DNA of 64,000 nt. It comes from Paenibacillus xerothermodurans. Lineage in GTDB: Bacteria; Bacillota; Bacilli; Paenibacillales; NBRC-103111. The DNA is taken from assembly GCF_002220865.2 (NCBI RefSeq), contig NZ_NHRJ02000002.1:186001-250000 (forward strand), written 5' to 3'. The notes under the pieces are model-generated. The model ran no database searches, had not been told where the DNA came from, and saw only the letters and a list, made by a program, of their open reading frames with translations. Shown here piece after piece: positions 60,195-64,000 of this stretch. Position 1 is the first letter of the stretch, and every line of letters begins with the position of its first letter. A program made the translations under genes and the position numbers.

Positions 60195-60265
60195 GCGACT
60201 AACCGACTATGTTCCGCGCACCGCTAACCGACTAAGCTTCCACCGTCAACTAACTGTCTGTCCGT
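60195..60265. repeat. about three degenerate 24-26 bp tandem units
   Basis: Units built on GCTAACCGACTA: GCGCGACTAACCGACTATGTTCC-like (from 60195), GCGCACCGCTAACCGACTAA (from 60216) and CCGTCAACTAACTG (from about 60243). Non-coding, between the LysR gene end and the binding-protein gene end. Confidence 0.6.
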
Positions 60266-60421
60266 ATCCACCAGCCAATTGACAATCCTGCTGCCAACCG
60301 ACCTGACTTTTCACATGCATTACCAATATAGATGGGCGGTCGCGTCCCAACGCTCTCACCACAGTTAAACCTTTGCTAGGCTGCGGTTGAACCCCGGCTT
60401 GTTTCATCGCTTCGTCCGCAG

Positions 60422-61867
60422 CTAATACCCAGCTTGCTGCATCAACTGATCGACTTCGGCCGCTGCGTCGTTCAGAGCGGATTGTGCATCTTTTTTGCCC
60501 GTCAAATAGTCGTTGACAGCAGCTTGTACGGCTTGCGACACCTGGTCATAGTTCGTGATCCGAGGTCGGCCCACCCCGACTTCGAGAGATTCACCCAGCG
60601 CTTGGTAGTACTCTCTGGTGCTGGCATCTGGCAAAGACCGAGCCGCGTCGAACGCCGATTTTCGCGTGACATGCTGGTAAAACTTTAAGTAGTCTTTCTG
60701 CGCTGCAGGGCTTGCCAGCGTTTGCGCCAAATCGTAGGCTGCTTGTTTATTGTTCGAGTATTTGTTTATGCCGATGCCCCAAGAACCAAAATGCGGCCCG
60801 CGCACGATGCGCTCCCCCATTTTTACACCCGGAAAAGGAAAGTAGCCTACTTGCCCGCCGACCTTAGGGTCCAGCTTCATATCGTGATAATTCATGCCCA
60901 TAGCCACTTGGCCCGAGTTGAACACGATTGAGACTTCCTCCCACGTATACGTTAGCGCACCCGGAGGTGTTACTTTGTGCTGGTTAATCCAGCTTCCATA
61001 CGTTTCCAAGGCGCGGACACCTTCGGTGCTGTTAAATGCCGGTTTTAAGTTATCATCGAAAATGGTGCCCCCATAGCTGCTGAGAAATGATTTGAAATCA
61101 ACAAAGTTCGCCTCACTCATATCTGCCATTAAAGTGGTGCCATACATGTCCACCGTCCCGTCACTGTTGGTGTCGCGCGTGAAAAACCTGGCAATTTCCA
61201 GATATTCATCCAGTGTTTGCGGCACGGCTAACTCACGGTGAAACTGCTGCCTAAATTGTTCCCTGTTGGCCGGATTGTCGAACAAATCTTTTCTGTAGCT
61301 GACGGTCAACACGTTGGACTGCACCGGTAGGCTCCAGATGTCAAAACCCGATGACACAATATGCTCTAAATTAATTTCATCCATCTGCGGAGGATTAGTC
61401 TGAGGGGAATCTGCTTTGAACACGGAGGTGTCCAAAAACGCTTTCGCGATGAAATCCTCCAGCTGTATCGCGTCCGGCGCTTGTGAGGTCCGGATGTAAG
61501 AGGTCATAGGCTCCAAGTGTTGGATAATTCTCGGCACCCATGGTGTGTCGATGGCGATCAAATCATAATGCCCACTCTGCTCAGCTAACTCGGAGAACAC
61601 TTTGGCCTGCAGGTTATTATATGGAAAAGTATGCACCTCGATTTTCCAGCCGGTTTTCTTCTCATAGCTTTGTACGGCGTCTGCGATCGCTTCCGAGCCC
61701 GCCTCACCTGTCGCGTATAGTATCCGAAGCACCCTTTTAGCATCACCGGACGGAGCGCTCGCGCTGCCGCCGCCTTCCGCTCGGTTATCAGGTGTGCTCC
61801 CGACGCAGCCTGCTAACAACAGCATCAGGGATAGTGAAAGCAGTATACTTACTGTCATTTTTTTCAC
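60422..61867 (-). CDS. extracellular solute-binding lipoprotein (sugar ABC type)
   Basis: A 481-residue lipoprotein: signal peptide with lipobox L-A-G-C (Cys near 21), a Ser/Gly linker to about 45, then a family 1 solute-binding fold (VLRILYATGEAGSEAIADAV, HYDLIAIDTPWVPRIIQHLE, YNNLQAKVFSELAEQSG, GPHFGSWGIGINKYSNNKQA). Such proteins deliver oligosaccharides to ABC permeases of the MalFG type, yet no permease or ATPase genes are adjacent. It is an orphan, or the permeases are elsewhere. GTG 61867 follows GGGGGG. Downstream of the CsbX-like MFS gene but separated from it by a terminator. Confidence 0.9.
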   Translation of the reverse strand: MKKMTVSILLSLSLMLLLAGCVGSTPDNRAEGGGSASAPSGDAKRVLRILYATGEAGSEAIADAVQSYEKKTGWKIEVHTFPYNNLQAKVFSELAEQSGHYDLIAIDTPWVPRIIQHLEPMTSYIRTSQAPDAIQLEDFIAKAFLDTSVFKADSPQTNPPQMDEINLEHIVSSGFDIWSLPVQSNVLTVSYRKDLFDNPANREQFRQQFHRELAVPQTLDEYLEIARFFTRDTNSDGTVDMYGTTLMADMSEANFVDFKSFLSSYGGTIFDDNLKPAFNSTEGVRALETYGSWINQHKVTPPGALTYTWEEVSIVFNSGQVAMGMNYHDMKLDPKVGGQVGYFPFPGVKMGERIVRGPHFGSWGIGINKYSNNKQAAYDLAQTLASPAAQKDYLKFYQHVTRKSAFDAARSLPDASTREYYQALGESLEVGVGRPRITNYDQVSQAVQAAVNDYLTGKKDAQSALNDAAAEVDQLMQQAGY

Positions 61868-61964
61868 TTGGATATCCCCCCTGTCGCCTTCTAATTAAGA
61901 GTATATGAGATGCTTGTGCTGAAAACAAAGGGGGAATTGTCGCCACCGGAGGTGCAACAAAAAA

Positions 61965-61986
61965 CTGCCGGACTGGCTCCCGGCAG
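61965..61986 (-). terminator. intrinsic terminator of the CsbX-like gene
   Basis: CTGCCGG (61965-61971) pairs with CCGGCAG (61980-61986), followed on the minus strand by TTTTTTG. It is 15 bases after the stop at 62001. Confidence 0.85.
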
Positions 61987-62000
61987 CTCTACTTCAAATG

Positions 62001-63290
62001 TTATCCTTTCGCCGAGCCAGCCAAATTCCCAGCCAGCCCGCCAGCTTGTTCCCGTTTTTCTTCAGCAGGCAGTTTCATAAAGTGCATCAAAATCGCACTG
62101 ATAAAATACAGGATCGCGAATACCCACATAACTCCGTGCACACCAATGCTAGCGATAAATGCGCCTACGAGGGCCGGCGCTATGAAGTAGGATAGGCCTG
62201 CACCGAAGTTGACAACGGCCATCGCGGAGCCTTTTTTGTCAGGCGCCAGCGACGTGACCAGTGCGGAGATAGGCACATATCCGGTCAGCGCCGCACCCAT
62301 CAGCATGCCTGCGATCGTTAACATCAAGAAGTTGTGGCCAAAAATTTGCGGAGTATACAGCATAACCAATGTCATTACGCCGCAGCCGAAGCTGCCGATC
62401 CACATGACTGTCTTGCGCCAACCCAACCATTTGTCGCTAATCCAAGGGATAACTATGTCAAATACAATGTTGGCAACCCACATTGTTCCCCACATCTGCA
62501 GCCATTCTTCGGTGGTGAATCCATATTGCGAATTCAAATACAGCGGGAAAAATATTGGCAAAGCACCGATACCTGTGGTGTTGATTGTGCGAACGATCCC
62601 GCCTATGGCGACCTTGGGATTTTCCACGCAAATGGTAAGGCCGCTGATCAAGCTCTTGAACGTTTCCTTAGGCTTAGTGGAACGCTCGCCAACCTCACCC
62701 TTGACCACCAAGATTCCGATCAAACCGCCGACTACAACCCAAGCTACAGCACTCCATAGCAGGCCGATGTACCCGATTTTGGGAATCATGTATGCCGGGA
62801 AGTAACTGCCCACCACGTACAAGCCTGCAATCCAGGCCGCCCAAAATACTCCGATCGCGGTTGCGAGCACTTTTTGCGGACTCCGGTAAGTGACCCATAC
62901 CAAGAACGAGTAGCAAAACAACGGATAACCGAAACCGCGTATCGCATAAGTCGGCAGCATGACTGCGTAATTATGCTGTTCTAATCCAAATTTGATGAAC
63001 AGTACTTGACCGACCAACCATATCACCAGACCTAATATCATGGCCTTTCGCGGTCCCCAAGCCTCCGTCAGTACTCCTGAGAAGTAAGACGCGACAGCCA
63101 ACACGGCGCCATAGGCGGTAAACAGAGTGGCCGATTGTTGAATCGTTAGCCCTTGCTCAACCAGGTACGGAGACAGCCAACCGTGCTCCAGCCCGTCACC
63201 CACCATAAAAATTAGCGTCGCGATATATCCCCAAATCAGCGGCATCGGCAGACCGAACAGACTGCGTTCCTTGCCCGTAAGCGCGTTCAT
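62001..63290 (-). CDS. MFS transporter of the polyol permease/CsbX family
   Basis: A 429-residue MFS protein with 12 membrane segments. It matches the RbtT/DalT/CsbX group: LIWGYIATLIFMVGDGLEHG then WLSPYLVEQGLTIQQSATLF at the N-terminus, GVLTEAWGPRKAMILGL in the loop 2-3 motif, and AIRGFGYPLFCYSFLVWVTY. Relatives carry ribitol, arabitol or, by older annotation, 2-oxoglutarate. It is 86 bases downstream of a sugar-phosphate-isomerase-like gene on the same strand, pointing to polyol or sugar-acid uptake and metabolism. Weak ribosome site (GGGGTGG). Confidence 0.88.
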   Translation of the reverse strand: MNALTGKERSLFGLPMPLIWGYIATLIFMVGDGLEHGWLSPYLVEQGLTIQQSATLFTAYGAVLAVASYFSGVLTEAWGPRKAMILGLVIWLVGQVLFIKFGLEQHNYAVMLPTYAIRGFGYPLFCYSFLVWVTYRSPQKVLATAIGVFWAAWIAGLYVVGSYFPAYMIPKIGYIGLLWSAVAWVVVGGLIGILVVKGEVGERSTKPKETFKSLISGLTICVENPKVAIGGIVRTINTTGIGALPIFFPLYLNSQYGFTTEEWLQMWGTMWVANIVFDIVIPWISDKWLGWRKTVMWIGSFGCGVMTLVMLYTPQIFGHNFLMLTIAGMLMGAALTGYVPISALVTSLAPDKKGSAMAVVNFGAGLSYFIAPALVGAFIASIGVHGVMWVFAILYFISAILMHFMKLPAEEKREQAGGLAGNLAGSAKG

Positions 63291-63376
63291 TTTACCACCC
63301 CAAATTGTCTGATAGTGTGCAACACAACGCCTGTGCCTGCCGCAACGTTGACATGCGGCGAAGGCGTTGTGTCATG

Positions 63377-64000
63377 TTATCTTGCTAGCGGCTGCTTCCA
63401 TCCAATTTCTGTGATTTTTTGCTTCAAATAATCTATCGATGTTTGCGCGTACCAGTCCGGATCGGCCTTGCGGGTGTGGAACCCGACTTCCATCGCCAAA
63501 TAGCCTTTGTAATCGATTTCTTTTAACGCTTTCAGCGTGGAGTCAAAGTTGCATGTGCCTTGCCCAGGTGGCAGCCGGTCGATATCACTGATGTGCACAT
63601 GTCCGAGCTTGTCCTTCATCCGGTAAACATAATCGCTTGGCACTTCATTTCTGTACAATGCGTGGAACGTATCAAACATAACTTTCACATTGGACTCACC
63701 CGACTGCTCGCTCATGATGAGCGCATCATCAGCCGTCTCAACCAGATTGCTGTCGGTCGGCGTTGGCTCCACCACCAGCGTGACGCCCAACTCTTTCGCA
63801 TAACGCGCGACCTCCGTGAGTGCCTCCACCGAGTAATTCCATGCATCCGTCTGCTTCATACCGTACACCACCCAGCCGGCGATCCACATGACTGTCGGGC
63901 ATTCCCAATCGCTGGCCAATCGAACGATGTCTTTGTAATGCTTGATCGTAAACTCCCTTTCCTCTTTCAGCGGAGAGCTGGGATTGTTCCCCGGTCCGCC
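63377..64000 (-). CDS. xylose-isomerase-like TIM-barrel protein, 5' end beyond the window
   Basis: The frame stays open to the right edge (codon beginning at 64000), so at least 207 residues are seen and the N-terminus is missing. Motifs of the sugar phosphate isomerase/epimerase (AP endonuclease 2) family: LGVTLVVEPTPTDSNLVETA, VKVMFDTFHALYRNEVPSDY and KLGHVHISDIDRLPPGQGTC, with metal-binding Glu, Asp, His and His; and DYKGYLAMEVGFHTR with the final Glu. These isomerise or epimerise sugars, polyols or keto-sugars. It is upstream of and probably co-transcribed with the CsbX-like transporter. Confidence 0.9.
   Translation of the reverse strand, partial: GGPGNNPSSPLKEEREFTIKHYKDIVRLASDWECPTVMWIAGWVVYGMKQTDAWNYSVEALTEVARYAKELGVTLVVEPTPTDSNLVETADDALIMSEQSGESNVKVMFDTFHALYRNEVPSDYVYRMKDKLGHVHISDIDRLPPGQGTCNFDSTLKALKEIDYKGYLAMEVGFHTRKADPDWYAQTSIDYLKQKITEIGWKQPLAR

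Overview
The window looks like chromosomal DNA from a spore-forming soil member of Bacillales, most likely Paenibacillaceae. The evidence is strong AGGAGG-type ribosome binding sites, frequent TTG/GTG starts, U-tailed intrinsic terminators, and close relatives of Bacillus genes (BmrC/BmrD, YuaF/FloT, NiaP/YceI, CsbX, YtxB, AmpS, DUF3918 and DUF3892 proteins). A class F sortase and a composition of roughly 50-55% GC fit the same group. Most genes lie on the minus strand. No tRNA, intact rRNA, CRISPR array or intact prophage was seen.

Layout. 1-4 kb: small hypothetical proteins, NIPSNAP, NUDIX, a Q/P-rich lipoprotein and two tandem-repeat patches. 4.2-8.9 kb: a tightly coupled operon (amidohydrolase, Rieske ferredoxin, GlaH/CsiD-type 2-oxoglutarate oxygenase, Ldh-type dehydrogenase) with an IclR gene behind it and a palindromic candidate operator. 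9-13 kb: a stand-alone ParB-like protein, an FMN 2-hydroxyacid oxidase, a PatB/MalY lyase and rpiA. 13-17.2 kb: heterodimeric ABC exporter bmrC-bmrD. 17.5-19.8 kb: small proteins, a PIG-L deacetylase and a duplicated membrane protein. 20-22.4 kb: a MarR-epoxide hydrolase operon, then the wreck of an IS91-type element. 22.6-24.7 kb: yuaF-floT. 25-30.8 kb: two AraC regulators, a PL6 polysaccharide lyase, a MATE pump and a VOC protein. 31-34 kb: a secreted repeat/Ig-like protein and niaP.

34.7-38 kb is the most striking part. A truncated alcohol dehydrogenase pseudogene abuts a two-gene SIR2-HerA antiphage module, whose SIR2 gene carries a single-base frameshift. 38-46 kb: a TVP38 membrane protein, a cyclase, PfpI, a stranded piece of 23S rRNA, a second PL6 lyase with cre-like sites, a structured palindromic element, a frameshifted RraA-family gene, PAP2 and a class V aminotransferase. 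46-49 kb: a Gly-rich secreted protein, class F sortase, a DUF3918 peptide and a membrane-anchored phosphodiesterase.

49.4-53.8 kb: an operon encoding a TctCBA tripartite carboxylate transporter followed by an SDR and a cupin dioxygenase-like protein. 54-64 kb: a uracil permease, a glycosyltransferase remnant, a sugar porter, an M29 aminopeptidase, a LysR regulator, an orphan sugar-type binding protein, a CsbX-like MFS transporter and a partial TIM-barrel isomerase.

Functionally the window is a catabolic and accessory region: uptake and breakdown of carboxylates, aromatics and plant or algal polysaccharides. It is interspersed with a defence module and several decayed genes. Two single-base frameshifts (SIR2 and RraA) may be true mutations or assembly errors.
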